DNA of 28,720 nt. Origin: Pseudomonadota bacterium (GTDB lineage Bacteria; Pseudomonadota; Alphaproteobacteria; Caulobacterales; Caulobacteraceae). Below the pieces are notes generated by a model. The model saw only the letters and a program-made list of their open reading frames with translations, was not told where the DNA came from and did no database searches. A program made the position numbers and the translations under genes. Location: assembly GCA_023434265.1 (NCBI GenBank), contig JAEYTA010000192.1:1-28720 (forward strand), written 5' to 3'. Positions within the stretch are counted from its first letter, which is position 1. Each line of letters opens with the position of its first letter. Shown piece after piece: positions 20,634-28,720 of this stretch.

Positions 20634-23600
20634 TGCATGGCTGGCGCACCATTGCGGCCCACCGGCCCTTCGTGCTCGATCTCGCGGCCGGGGTGCTGGA
20701 GGCGCTTGGCCCGCTGGGGCCGGAGGCCCTGACCGGAGCGGTGGTCCTCGCGCCCAACCGGCGCGCCGCCCGTTCGATCGCGGAGGCTTTCGCCGAGGTC
20801 GGCGACGGCCAGGCCGTGCTGCTGCCCCAGATCCGTCCGCTCGGAGACCTCGAGGAGGACGAGCCGCCGTTCCAGCCGGGCGAACTCGGTCTCGACCTGC
20901 CGCCGGCGATCCATCCGCTGGCCCGCCGCTTCGAACTGGCCCGTCTGGTCGCCGCCCACGACCCGGCCTGCGCCGCCGCCCCCTTGCGGGCGCTGGAGAT
21001 GGCCGACGCCCTCGCGGCCTTCCTCGACTCCTGCCACATCGAGGAGGTGGCCGGCCTCGACCGCGTCGCCACCCTGGTCGAGGCCGACCTCGCCGAGCAC
21101 TGGCGCGAGGCCGCCGCCTTCCTGGTCCTCGCCGTCGAGCGTTGGCCGGCCCGCTTGGCCCAGCTCGGTCTGATCGACGCCGCCGACCGCCGCACCCGGC
21201 TGCTGCGCCGCCTCGCGGAGAGCTGGGACGCCCGTCCGCCGAGCCACCCCCTGATCGTCGCCGGCTCAACGGGCACCGTTCCGGCCGCCGGCGCCGTCAT
21301 GGCGGCCGCGGCCCGCGCCCCCCGGGGCTGCGTCGTCCTGCCGGGCCTCGACCTCGACCTGTCCGACAGCGCCTGGGACGAGATCGACGAACAGCATCCG
21401 CAGAGCGCGCTCAAGCGCCTGCTCGACCGGCACGGCGTCTCCCGCGCCGAGGTGCGGCCGTGGCGCGCCGTCGAAACCCGGTCTGACGCCGCCCGCCGCC
21501 GCCTGATCGCCGAGGCGCTCAAGCCGCCGGCCGCCACCGCCGACTGGCGTCGCACGATCGACTCTATGGCCGCCGGGCCGGACGATCCCGTCGCCGACGG
21601 ACTGGACGGCCTGTCCCTCGTCGCCGCCCGGGGCGAGGAGGAGGCCGCCGCGGTCGCCGCCGTGCTGATGCGCGAGGCGCTGGAGACGCCGGGCAAGACC
21701 ACCGCCCTGGTCACCCCCGATCCGCTGTTCGCCCGTCGCGTCCAGGCGCGGTTGTCGCGCTGGGGACTGGAGGCCGACTCTTCGGCCGGGACGCCGCTGT
21801 CGGAAACGCCGCCCGGCGTGCTGCTGACCCTCCTGGGTGACCTCGCCGGGGAGCCCTTCGGCGCCGCGCCCCTGCTGGCCCTGCTCAAGTCGCCGCTGGT
21901 CGCCCTTGGCCTCGACCCGCGGACCCTCGCCGACCAGGCCCGGGCGCTGGAGATGCACGGCCTGCGCGGCCCCCGTCCAGCCGACTGGGAAGCCATCGCC
22001 CGACGTCTCGACGAGGCCCGTCAGCCGCGCTTCGGCCATCCGCGCCCTGACTTCATCCTTGCCGAGATCGACACGGCTGAAGCGCTTCTGTCCCGTTTAC
22101 GGGACGTATTGACGCCATGGCTCGATCCGTTCGCCGCCGGACCGGTCTCCATATCCGCCGCGGCAGCCGCCCTGACGGTCGTGGTCGAGCGTCTCGCCGG
22201 CGAGACAGGCCTGGCCTGGGCTGGACCGGACGGCGAGGCGGCGGCGCGACTGCTGGCGGCCCTGATCGCCGAGGGCGAAGCCCTGACGCCGCTGGCGGGC
22301 GTCGACTTCGCCCGTCTGTTGGGCGACATGCTGGTGGCCGAGACAGTGCGCACCGGCGGCGCGGCCCATCCGCGGCTGCGCATCCTCGGCGCCATCGAGG
22401 CGCGGCTGGTGCGCGCCGACCGGATGATCCTCGCCGGGGTCGAGGAAGGCGTCTGGCCGCATGGCGCGCCGATCGATCCCTTCCTGTCCCGGCCCATGCG
22501 CAGGACCTTGGGGCTGCCGCCGCCCGAACGCCGCATCGGCCTGTCGGCGCACGACTTCGCCCAAGCGGCCTGCGCCCCGGAGGTCATTCTCCTCCACACC
22601 GAGCGCCGCGGCGGCCAGCCGTCGGTCAAGTCGCGCTGGCTGTGGCGGCTTGAGACCCTCGTCGGCGGCGCCGGCCGCGCGCTGCCCGGTCGCCCCGACG
22701 TTCTGGCCATGGCTCGCGCCCTCGATGCGCGCGATCCGACCCCGCCGCCCAGCCTCGGCCCCGCGCCTCGCCCCGCCCCGACCCCGCCGTTGGCGCTGCG
22801 GCCCCGCCGGCTATCGGTGACCCGCGTCGAGGAATGGGTGCGCGACCCCTACGCCACCTACGCCCGCTCCATCCTCGACCTGGAGGCGCTGCCTCGGCCC
22901 GACGAGCGTGTCGACGCCCGCCTGCGCGGCACCGCCATCCACGCCGCCCTGGAGCAGTTCGCCCGCGCCTGGCCCGCCCTGGATCCGGCCGATGCGGCCG
23001 TGACCTTCGAGGGCTTCTATCTCGACCAGCTCAGCGCGGGCGGCATGCCGGCGGCGGCCCTCGCCCGCGAGACCGCCCTGGCCCGCAATCTCGGCGCCTG
23101 GGCCGTCGAGTTCGAGACCGCGCGCCGGGCCGACGGCGCCGCGGTGCTGATCGAACAGCGCGGCGTGATCGACATCGATGCCCCGCGCGAGCCCTTCCGC
23201 CTCAGCGCCCGCGCCGACCGGCTGGAGGTTCGAGACGGCCGTCTGACGGTGATCGATTTCAAGACCGGCGGCGCCCCCAGCTGGAAACAGGTGCGCACCG
23301 GCTTCTCGCCGCAGCTGTCCCTGACCGCCGCCATCGCCCGCGCCGGCGGCTTCGCGCAGATCGGGCCCGTCGAGCCCGGCCAGCTGCTCTACATCACCGT
23401 CACCGGCCGTCGCCCGCCGGCCGTCGAGGTCGATCGCGGCGGCGACGCCCAGAAGCGCGACCCACAGCCGGTGGCCCAGACCGTCGACGAGGCGATGGAC
23501 GGTCTGAAGCGCCTGATCGTCGCCTATGAGGATCCGAACCGCGCTTTCATCTCCCGCAGCGCGCCCCAGTTCGCCCAGCGTGCGGTGTCCGACTACGACC

Positions 23601-23656
23601 ACCTCGCCCGCGTCCGCGAATGGTCGGTCGCCGAGGATGCGGAGGGTGGCGAATGA
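20633..23656 (+). CDS. addB: Double-strand-break repair nuclease subunit AddB (alphaproteobacterial type)
   Basis: The product is 1007 residues, the second subunit of the AddAB helicase-nuclease that resects DNA ends for RecA loading. The N-terminal part is a helicase-like fold without a Walker A motif; IVAGSTGTVPAA near residue 206 is a typical alphaproteobacterial AddB segment. The C-terminal nuclease domain shows RGTAIHAALEQF, then SARADRLEV and VIDFKTGG with Asp875 and Lys877, the RecB-family nuclease residues. No cysteine is present in the last 300 or so residues, so the Fe-S cluster known from Bacillus AddB is absent here. The gene overlaps murU by one base and addA by four. Length and order fit the addB-addA pair of Caulobacterales and relatives. 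Confidence 0.93.
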   Translation: MHGWRTIAAHRPFVLDLAAGVLEALGPLGPEALTGAVVLAPNRRAARSIAEAFAEVGDGQAVLLPQIRPLGDLEEDEPPFQPGELGLDLPPAIHPLARRFELARLVAAHDPACAAAPLRALEMADALAAFLDSCHIEEVAGLDRVATLVEADLAEHWREAAAFLVLAVERWPARLAQLGLIDAADRRTRLLRRLAESWDARPPSHPLIVAGSTGTVPAAGAVMAAAARAPRGCVVLPGLDLDLSDSAWDEIDEQHPQSALKRLLDRHGVSRAEVRPWRAVETRSDAARRRLIAEALKPPAATADWRRTIDSMAAGPDDPVADGLDGLSLVAARGEEEAAAVAAVLMREALETPGKTTALVTPDPLFARRVQARLSRWGLEADSSAGTPLSETPPGVLLTLLGDLAGEPFGAAPLLALLKSPLVALGLDPRTLADQARALEMHGLRGPRPADWEAIARRLDEARQPRFGHPRPDFILAEIDTAEALLSRLRDVLTPWLDPFAAGPVSISAAAAALTVVVERLAGETGLAWAGPDGEAAARLLAALIAEGEALTPLAGVDFARLLGDMLVAETVRTGGAAHPRLRILGAIEARLVRADRMILAGVEEGVWPHGAPIDPFLSRPMRRTLGLPPPERRIGLSAHDFAQAACAPEVILLHTERRGGQPSVKSRWLWRLETLVGGAGRALPGRPDVLAMARALDARDPTPPPSLGPAPRPAPTPPLALRPRRLSVTRVEEWVRDPYATYARSILDLEALPRPDERVDARLRGTAIHAALEQFARAWPALDPADAAVTFEGFYLDQLSAGGMPAAALARETALARNLGAWAVEFETARRADGAAVLIEQRGVIDIDAPREPFRLSARADRLEVRDGRLTVIDFKTGGAPSWKQVRTGFSPQLSLTAAIARAGGFAQIGPVEPGQLLYITVTGRRPPAVEVDRGGDAQKRDPQPVAQTVDEAMDGLKRLIVAYEDPNRAFISRSAPQFAQRAVSDYDHLARVREWSVAEDAEGGE

Positions 23657-26600
23657 GCCCGCACGACCTGTCCCGTCCGCCCCAGGACATCGCCGCCGAC
23701 CCGCGCCTCAACGCCTTCGTCATGGCCAACGCCGGCTCGGGAAAGACCACGACCCTGGTGAACCGCGTCGCCCGCCTGCTGCTCGACGGCTCGCGCCCCG
23801 ACGCCGTTCTGTGCCTGACCTTCACCAAGGCCGCCGCCGCCGAGATGCAGCGCCGCCTGTACCAGCGCCTCGGCCGCTGGGCGGTGGCCGACGACGACGA
23901 GCTGCGCGCCGATCTCGCCCGGTTGGAGGGCAGGTCTGCCGATGACTACGCCCCCCCCCGGCTGTCGGGCGCCCGTGCCCTGTTCGCCCGCGCCCTCGAA
24001 ACGCCCGGCGGGCTGAAGATCCAGACCATCCACGCCTTCTGCGAACAGCTGCTGCGCCGCTTCCCCGTCGAAGCCGGGGTCTCGCCCCGGTTCCGCGTCA
24101 TCGACGACGTCGAGGCGGCCGCCATCGCCGCCGTGGCCCGAGAGGCGGTGGCCCGCGCCTCCCTGACCGGCGACCATCCCGGCCTGTCCGAGGCCTATGA
24201 GGCGATGAGCGAGGCGCTGCACCACGACGCCTTCGAGGGGATGTTCGCCACCTTCGAGGCGCGGCGCGCCGACCTCGCCGCCTACGTCGCCCACAGCGGC
24301 GGCTTGACAGGCCTGGCCGACGCTGTGGCCCGGACGCTCGGCTTCGACGACGCTGCGAGCGCTGATCCCGAGGCGCTGGAGTCGGCGGCGGTCGACCCCG
24401 GACGCCTCGATCCCGAACGCTGGCTGTGGGCCGCCACGGCCCTGTCGCGCGCCACCGCCGCCGGCGACCGCGAGCGCGCCGCGCGCATCGCCGCCTTCGT
24501 CGAGGCTGCGCGGGGGGGGACGGCCCGGTTCGACGATCTCGCCGCCATCTTGTTCACCGCCAAGGGGGATGTCGCCAGCTGGTGCGTGAAGAGCGCCGCG
24601 GCCAAGGCCGAGCCCGGCCTGTGCGACTGGCTGGCGGGAGAGCAGGCGCGGCTCGCGGTCGTCGCGGAGCGGATCCGCGCCGCCCACGTCGCCCGCGACA
24701 CAGTCCGCGCCCTCACCCTGGCCGGCGTCTACGCCCAGGCCTATGAGGCGGCCAAGGCCTCGGCCGGCGCGCTGGACTTCGCCGACCTGATCGTCGCCGC
24801 CCGCCACCTGCTGACCGACGGCCCAGGCGCCGCCTGGGTGCTGTACAAGCTGGACGGCGGCGTCGATCACCTGCTGATCGACGAGGCCCAGGACACCTCG
24901 CCCGAACAGTGGGACATCGCCCGCGCGCTCACCGAGGAATTCTTCGCCGGCGCCGGCGCGCGCGAAGACGGCCGCCAGCGCACCGTCTTCGTGGTCGGCG
25001 ACGAGAAGCAGTCGATCTTCTCCTTCCAGGGCGCCGCGCCCGAGCGCCTGCTGGCCGAAAGCCAGGCCTATGATCGCATAGCCACGGCGGCGGAGCGCGA
25101 GTTCCGCGCCGTGCCGCTGGTCAAGTCCTGGCGCTCGACCGAGGAGGTGCTGCAACTGGTCGACGCCGTCTTCGCCACGCCCGACATGGCCGCCGCCCTC
25201 AGTCCCGGCCGCGGTCTCGCCGGCGACCCCGCCGACCCGGTGATCGAGCATGTCGCCGGCCGCGACGACGGCCCCGGAACGATCGACTTCTGGCCCGAGC
25301 TGCAGGAACGTCCCGGCGTGGACCGGCGCGCCTGGGACGAACCGGTCGACGCCGGCGAGGGCCGCGGGGCCCGCCGCGAGGTGGCCGAGCGCATCGTCGC
25401 CGAGGTTCGCGCCATCGTGGAGGGCGGCGAGGCGGTGCACGATCCGCACAGCCCCGACCGCAAGGCCTGGCGCGCCGCCGGCTGGGGCGACGTCCTGGTC
25501 CTGGTGCGCAAGCGCGGAGCCATGTTCGAGGAGGTGCTGCGCGCGCTCAAGCGCGCCGGCGTACCGGTGGCGGGAGCCGACCGTCTGAAGCTGGCCGAGC
25601 ATCCGGTGTTCGAGGACCTTCTGGCGCTCGCCCGCGCCGCCCTGTTCCGCGACGACGACCTGACCCTGGCCGGGGTGCTGCGCAGCCCCCTCTGCGACGT
25701 CGACGAACAAGGCCTTTTCGATCTCGCCCAGGGACGGAGGGGCACGCTGTGGAGCGCCCTGCGCGCCCGCGCCGATGAACGGCCCGAGTGGACCGACGCC
25801 CGGGTTCTGGTGCGCTGGCTGCGCAAGTCGGCGCGCGAGCACACGCCCTTCGACCTGTTCGCCCGCCTGCTCAACCGCCGTGACGGCCGCGGCCTCACGG
25901 TCCGCCAGCGCTTCGTGACCCGGCTGGGGGCCGAGGCCGCCGACGCCCTGGACGCCTTCCTCGACCAGGCCCGCGCCGCCGAAGGCCGCGGGCTGACCGA
26001 TCTGGAGCGCTTCTGCGCCTACCTCGGAACGATCGACCAGACCGTGAAGCGCGAGATGGACGAGCCGCGCGGCGAGGTGCGCGTGATGACGGCCCACTCT
26101 TCCAAGGGGCTGGAGGCGCCGATCGTCATCCTTCCCGACACCATCTTCAGCGATCCCCACGGCGACGCCCTGCTGGAGACGGAGGAGGGCGGCTTCCTGT
26201 GGTGCGGCGCCGCCGGCCGCGACTGCGAGGCCTCGGCCGCCGCCCGCGAATTGCGCAAGCGCAAGGCCGAGGAGGAGTCGCTGCGCCTGCTCTACGTCGG
26301 CCTGACCCGGGCCCGGGATCGCCTGATCATCGGCGGTCGGCTGGCCAGCAACCGCAAGATCGAGAACGTGAAGGCCTGGTGGGGCCCTGTCGCCGGGGCG
26401 TTCGGGCGGCTGGAGGGGGTGCGCGCGGTCGAGACCGCCTCCGGGCCCGCCCGCCGCTTCGGCGCCGATCCGCGCCGTCTCCCGCCGGCCGGGGCCGCGC
26501 CGACCGCCGCCTTCGTCCCGACGGCCTGGTTGTCAGCCGCGCCGCCCCGCGAGGCCGGGGTGCGCTGGGCCTCGCCGTCCCGGCTGGAGGAAACGGCCCG

Positions 26601-27150
26601 TTCCGCCGCGCCTTCGCCGCTGGAGACCGCCGGCGGCCTCGGCCGCTACCGCCGCGGCGACCTGATCCACCGCCTGCTCGAACGACTGCCGGACGTGGCG
26701 GCGGATCGCCGCCGCCACGTCGCGCACGCGCTTCTGTCCCGCGAACGCGACCTGAGCGAGAGCCAGCGGGAGGAGATGATTTCGGCGGCTTTCGGCGTGC
26801 TCGACGACGCCCGCTTCTCGGCCGTGTTCGGCCCCGGCTCGCGGGCCGAGGTCGCCCTCGTCGGGACGGCGCCGGACCTGCCGCCGGGCATGCGCATCTC
26901 CGGCCGCATGGACCGGCTGGTGGTGACCCCCGAGCGGGTGCTGGTGGTCGACTACAAGACCAACCGCCCGGCTCCCGACCGCGCCGAGGACGCCGACCCG
27001 GCCTACATCCTTCAGCTGGCGGCCTACGTCGCGGTGCTGGAGCAGCTCTACCCCGACCGACCGGTGGAAGCCGCGCTGGTATGGACCGACGGGCCGCGGC
27101 TGACCCCGATCCCGCGCGCCCTGCTGGAAGCCGCGCGCGCGGCGCGTTGA
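23653..27150 (+). CDS. addA: Double-strand-break repair helicase-nuclease subunit AddA
   Basis: The product is 1165 residues, a UvrD/RecB-type superfamily 1 helicase with a C-terminal nuclease domain. Helicase motifs are in order: Walker A ANAGSGKTT (25-33, Lys31), LTFTKAAAAEM (motif Ia region), DEAQD (410-414, motif II) and GDEKQSIFSFQGA (motif III). VKSWRST (motif IV region), TAHSSKGLEAPIV (motif V) and VGLTRARD (motif VI, about 882-889) complete the set. The nuclease signature RMDRLVV and VVDYKTNRP, with Asp1100 and Lys1102, closes the protein. It unwinds DNA 3'-5' and cuts one strand in the AddAB complex. The ATG overlaps the addB stop by four bases. It is the last gene of the overlapping chain; trxA follows after 109 bp. 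Confidence 0.96.
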   Translation: MSPHDLSRPPQDIAADPRLNAFVMANAGSGKTTTLVNRVARLLLDGSRPDAVLCLTFTKAAAAEMQRRLYQRLGRWAVADDDELRADLARLEGRSADDYAPPRLSGARALFARALETPGGLKIQTIHAFCEQLLRRFPVEAGVSPRFRVIDDVEAAAIAAVAREAVARASLTGDHPGLSEAYEAMSEALHHDAFEGMFATFEARRADLAAYVAHSGGLTGLADAVARTLGFDDAASADPEALESAAVDPGRLDPERWLWAATALSRATAAGDRERAARIAAFVEAARGGTARFDDLAAILFTAKGDVASWCVKSAAAKAEPGLCDWLAGEQARLAVVAERIRAAHVARDTVRALTLAGVYAQAYEAAKASAGALDFADLIVAARHLLTDGPGAAWVLYKLDGGVDHLLIDEAQDTSPEQWDIARALTEEFFAGAGAREDGRQRTVFVVGDEKQSIFSFQGAAPERLLAESQAYDRIATAAEREFRAVPLVKSWRSTEEVLQLVDAVFATPDMAAALSPGRGLAGDPADPVIEHVAGRDDGPGTIDFWPELQERPGVDRRAWDEPVDAGEGRGARREVAERIVAEVRAIVEGGEAVHDPHSPDRKAWRAAGWGDVLVLVRKRGAMFEEVLRALKRAGVPVAGADRLKLAEHPVFEDLLALARAALFRDDDLTLAGVLRSPLCDVDEQGLFDLAQGRRGTLWSALRARADERPEWTDARVLVRWLRKSAREHTPFDLFARLLNRRDGRGLTVRQRFVTRLGAEAADALDAFLDQARAAEGRGLTDLERFCAYLGTIDQTVKREMDEPRGEVRVMTAHSSKGLEAPIVILPDTIFSDPHGDALLETEEGGFLWCGAAGRDCEASAAARELRKRKAEEESLRLLYVGLTRARDRLIIGGRLASNRKIENVKAWWGPVAGAFGRLEGVRAVETASGPARRFGADPRRLPPAGAAPTAAFVPTAWLSAAPPREAGVRWASPSRLEETARSAAPSPLETAGGLGRYRRGDLIHRLLERLPDVAADRRRHVAHALLSRERDLSESQREEMISAAFGVLDDARFSAVFGPGSRAEVALVGTAPDLPPGMRISGRMDRLVVTPERVLVVDYKTNRPAPDRAEDADPAYILQLAAYVAVLEQLYPDRPVEAALVWTDGPRLTPIPRALLEAARAAR

Positions 27151-27247
27151 TTTGCGCGGCGCTTCGCCCCACATGCGTCGCGAACGCCGGAATCACTGCA
27201 CAGTGGCCGGCCCGTCAGTGCACGCCCGCGGCCGCCGGCCGGGGCAG

Positions 27248-27252
27248 AGGAG
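27248..27252 (+). promoter_or_regulatory. Ribosome binding site deciding the trxA start
   Basis: AGGAG at 27248-27252 is 1 base before the ATG at 27254 and 7 bases before the in-frame ATG at 27260. The spacing favours the second ATG, giving the protein that starts MATVKV. Confidence 0.7.
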
Positions 27253-27259
27253 AATGCAG

Positions 27260-27595
27260 ATGGCCACCGTCAAGGTCACCGACGACAGCTTCGAAACGGA
27301 TGTGCTCAAGGCGTCCCAGCCCGTGCTGGTCGACTTCTGGGCGGAATGGTGCGGACCGTGCAAGCAGATCGGCCCCGCGCTCGAACAGATCTCCGATGAG
27401 CTGGCCGGTCAGGTGACCATCGCCAAGGTCAACATCGATGACAGTCCGATGACCCCGTCGCGCCTCGGTGTGAAGGGCATCCCCACCCTGATGCTGTTCA
27501 AGGACGGCCAGCTGGCCTCGATGAAGGTCGGCGCCATGCCCAAAGGCAAGATCGTGGAATGGCTGGCCGAGGCGGGAATCGCGGCCGCCGCCTGA
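27260..27595 (+). CDS. trxA: Thioredoxin
   Basis: The product is 111 residues, the usual size of a cytoplasmic thioredoxin. The redox site WCGPC lies at 30-34 (Cys31, Cys34), preceded by VDFWAEW. The cis-proline loop GIPTLMLF (73-80) has Pro75, and GAMPKG is at 91-96 where thioredoxins have the GAxPK turn. It reduces protein disulphides and supplies electrons to enzymes such as ribonucleotide reductase and methionine sulfoxide reductase. The 109 bp between addA and this gene could hold its own promoter; I see no clear one. No signal peptide is present, which argues against a periplasmic role. Confidence 0.97.
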   Translation: MATVKVTDDSFETDVLKASQPVLVDFWAEWCGPCKQIGPALEQISDELAGQVTIAKVNIDDSPMTPSRLGVKGIPTLMLFKDGQLASMKVGAMPKGKIVEWLAEAGIAAAA

Positions 27596-27613
27596 CGATC
27601 GCCGCGCTTGCGA
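27593..27613 (+). repeat. First copy of a 21-base block preceding the small-protein genes
   Basis: The sequence starts at the trxA stop codon and ends in GCGCTTGCGA. It matches the block at 27978-27998 in 17 of 21 positions. Both end in a TTGCRA that could serve as a -35 element; no confident -10 is visible for this copy. Confidence 0.4.
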
Positions 27614-27668
27614 CGGGGGCGGATCGGTGTTCTGCTGAAGGGGCCGTCACGAACCCGAGGAGGTTCCC

Positions 27669-27980
27669 ATGTCGATCGTCGCCTTGCTTGCCGCCGCCTT
27701 CATGGCCGCGACCCCCGAAGCCGGCTCCGGCCAGGTCGCGGTGATCGCCGCGACGCCGCAACCCGCGGAGGCCCGCCGCGACGAGGAGGAACCGGCGACA
27801 CGACGGGTGTGCCGCCTCGAGCGGGCCACGGGCTCCAACATGCAGCAGCGCGTCTGCCGCGACGTCCCGCGCTCGGGCTCGTTCCAGGACCAGCAGACCC
27901 GGGAGTTCATGCGCTCGCACCAGCGCATCCGCTTCCCCGACGGTGGCGCGGCGCCGACCCCCGGCGGTCCGAACGGCTGA
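27669..27980 (+). CDS. Small secreted CX14C protein, first of two paralogs
   Basis: The product is 103 residues and I cannot give it a function. A short hydrophobic N-terminus (IVALLAAAFMAA) suggests an export signal, followed by an acidic, Pro-rich stretch. The conserved core TRRVCRLERATGSN (45-57 region) and QRVCRDVPR has two cysteines at 48 and 63, separated by 14 residues and likely disulphide-bonded. It continues QDQQTREFMRSHQRIRFPD and ends with a Pro/Gly tail. The pattern 'VC-R-...-TGS-...-VC' recalls short uncharacterised exported proteins common in Caulobacterales and sphingomonads. GAGGAGG five bases before the ATG is an excellent ribosome site. A paralog follows 75 bp downstream. 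Confidence 0.78.
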   Translation: MSIVALLAAAFMAATPEAGSGQVAVIAATPQPAEARRDEEEPATRRVCRLERATGSNMQQRVCRDVPRSGSFQDQQTREFMRSHQRIRFPDGGAAPTPGGPNG

Positions 27981-28001
27981 CGACGGCGGCGCTTGCAAGC
28001 G
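27978..28001 (+). repeat. Second copy of the 21-base block, with a 12-bp palindrome
   Basis: The block starts at the stop codon of the first small gene (27978-27998) and repeats the one after trxA. In this copy its end extends into the perfect palindrome CGCTTGCAAGCG (27990-28001), which has no loop and so is better seen as a DNA dyad than as a terminator. A TTGCAA at 27993-27998 may be a -35 element. Confidence 0.4.
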
Positions 28002-28055
28002 TCGTTCTCTGAACGTTAGGTTGAGGCCGCCTCCCACCCTTCAGGATCGCATTCC

Positions 28056-28337
28056 ATGTTCGTCGCTACCTTGGCCGCGCTGACGCTCGGACTCGCGCCG
28101 CTCCAGAGCGCGCCGCAGACCGTTCCCGAGGCGGCCACGCCCCTTCCGCCGGTCGACGCCACCGCCGCCCAGCCGCAGCAGGAGCCTGAGACCCGCCGGG
28201 TCTGCCGGTTCGAGACCACGATCGGGTCGAACCGGCGCACCCGCGTCTGCCGCGACGTGCCGCGCCAGGGCGTTCAGGACCAGGCCACGCGAGAGTTCAT
28301 GCGCGACAATCAGCGCGTGCGGATGCCGGACCAGTAG
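28056..28337 (+). CDS. Small secreted CX14C protein, second paralog
   Basis: The product is 93 residues, clearly related to the preceding gene. A hydrophobic start (FVATLAALTLGLAP) indicates export, followed by a Pro/Ala/Gln-rich linker to about residue 44. The core TRRVCRFETTIGSN and TRVCRDVPR has Cys50 and Cys65, again 14 residues apart. The tail QDQATREFMRDNQRVRMPD matches the paralog almost residue for residue, with one deletion between core and tail and no Pro/Gly extension. AGGA 9 bases before the ATG is a weak ribosome site. Divergence outside the core shows the duplication is not recent. The gene ends 3 bases before the convergent folC stop. Function unknown. Confidence 0.78.
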   Translation: MFVATLAALTLGLAPLQSAPQTVPEAATPLPPVDATAAQPQQEPETRRVCRFETTIGSNRRTRVCRDVPRQGVQDQATREFMRDNQRVRMPDQ

Positions 28338-28340
28338 GGC

Positions 28341-28720
28341 TCAGACCGGCCACGTCTCCGGCGCCGCGCCCAGCACCTCTCCGGCGAGGTACAGGGAGCC
28401 GCAGATCACCACCCGGCCGGCGCCGAGGCGCAGGGTCTGCGTCAAGGCATGGCCGACGTCGGTCGCCGGCTGGGCCCCGAGGCCGCAGCCGCGGGCTACG
28501 GCGGCCAGCGCGTCCGGCTCGGCGCAGCCTCCCTCGAACGGCACGGTGAACACCGAGGCTCCCGAATCCGCCAGGGCCGCGAAGAAGCCGCCGGCGTCCT
28601 TGTTGGCCAGCATGCCGACGACCAGGGCGGTCGGCCGCGGCGCGCGGGCCTGGCGCTCCGCCAGGGTCGCGGCCAGCGCGCGGCCGGCGTGCGGGTTGTG
28701 CCCCCCGTCCAGCCAGAGCT
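28341..28720 (-). CDS. folC: Dihydrofolate/folylpolyglutamate synthase, C-terminal part
   Basis: The minus-strand frame is open from the right window edge to the TGA at 28341-28343, about 126 residues; the start lies beyond the window. The visible part opens with LWLDGGHNPHAG, the Mur-ligase-family C-terminal-domain motif of FolC. VVGMLANKDAGGF and the terminal VVICGSLYLAGEVL follow, both diagnostic for bacterial FolC. The enzyme adds glutamate to dihydropteroate and extends the polyglutamate tail of folates. The order addA-trxA-folC with opposite orientation of folC makes it convergent with the small-protein genes. Only 3 bases separate the stop codons, so the transcripts must overlap. Confidence 0.93.
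   Translation of the reverse strand, partial: LWLDGGHNPHAGRALAATLAERQARAPRPTALVVGMLANKDAGGFFAALADSGASVFTVPFEGGCAEPDALAAVARGCGLGAQPATDVGHALTQTLRLGAGRVVICGSLYLAGEVLGAAPETWPV

Noticed and set aside
23593..26160. An 855-residue minus-strand open frame opposite addA
   Set aside because: It has low-complexity Gly/Ala/Arg/His composition and lies fully antisense to addA, whose helicase motifs are intact.
27152..27259. Longer start of thioredoxin
   Set aside because: The extra residues are not thioredoxin-like, and the AGGAG site fixes the ATG at 27260.
1..28720. Defence island, prophage, integron or secondary-metabolite cluster
   Set aside because: No integrase, transposase, toxin-antitoxin pair, restriction enzyme, NRPS/PKS or phage structural gene was found; composition is uniform.

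Overview
The window looks like chromosomal DNA from an alphaproteobacterium of the order Caulobacterales, most likely Brevundimonas or a close relative. This rests on very high GC with strong G/C third-position preference, frequent GTG and TTG starts, the gene order tsaE-amgK-murU-addB-addA-trxA-folC, and the protein families present. This is inference from sequence reading; no database search was possible. There is no tRNA, rRNA, CRISPR array, insertion sequence, integrase or phage gene. Gene density is very high and no gene-free stretch reaches 300 bases.

Left part (1-5002): the C-terminal end of an Smr-domain protein converges on an adenosine kinase, with a peculiar inverted array of 7-bp repeats between them that supplies both stop codons. 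Next comes a secreted alpha/beta-hydrolase divergent from a four-helix membrane LytTR regulator. An orphan ATP-grasp ligase follows, converging with endonuclease III so that their stop codons overlap.

Middle left (5003-9717): an emrA-emrB-tetR drug-efflux operon with overlapping genes, preceded by a good sigma70-type promoter that contains a dyad operator candidate. It is followed by a creatininase-family amidohydrolase and a phasin-like protein.

Middle right (9718-17395, minus strand): a S9 prolyl-oligopeptidase-family exopeptidase with its own Rho-independent terminator, then an AsmA-family envelope protein, a lipoprotein esterase, an unrecognised secreted protein and AMP nucleosidase. The last two have hairpins at their ribosome binding sites.

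Right part (17522-28720, plus strand): a tightly packed run of acyltransferase, tsaE, amgK, murU, addB and addA in which every junction overlaps by 1 to 8 bases. It joins tRNA t6A modification, peptidoglycan sugar recycling and double-strand-break repair in one transcription/translation unit. Thioredoxin, two tandem paralogous small secreted CX14C proteins and the convergent 3' end of folC close the window.

The window is mostly ordinary core genome. I do not see a convincing new multi-gene system. The points most worth a second look are the heptad inverted array, the hairpins at the start sites around the unrecognised secreted protein, the emr promoter region, the overlapping wall-recycling/repair gene chain and the small-protein duplication.
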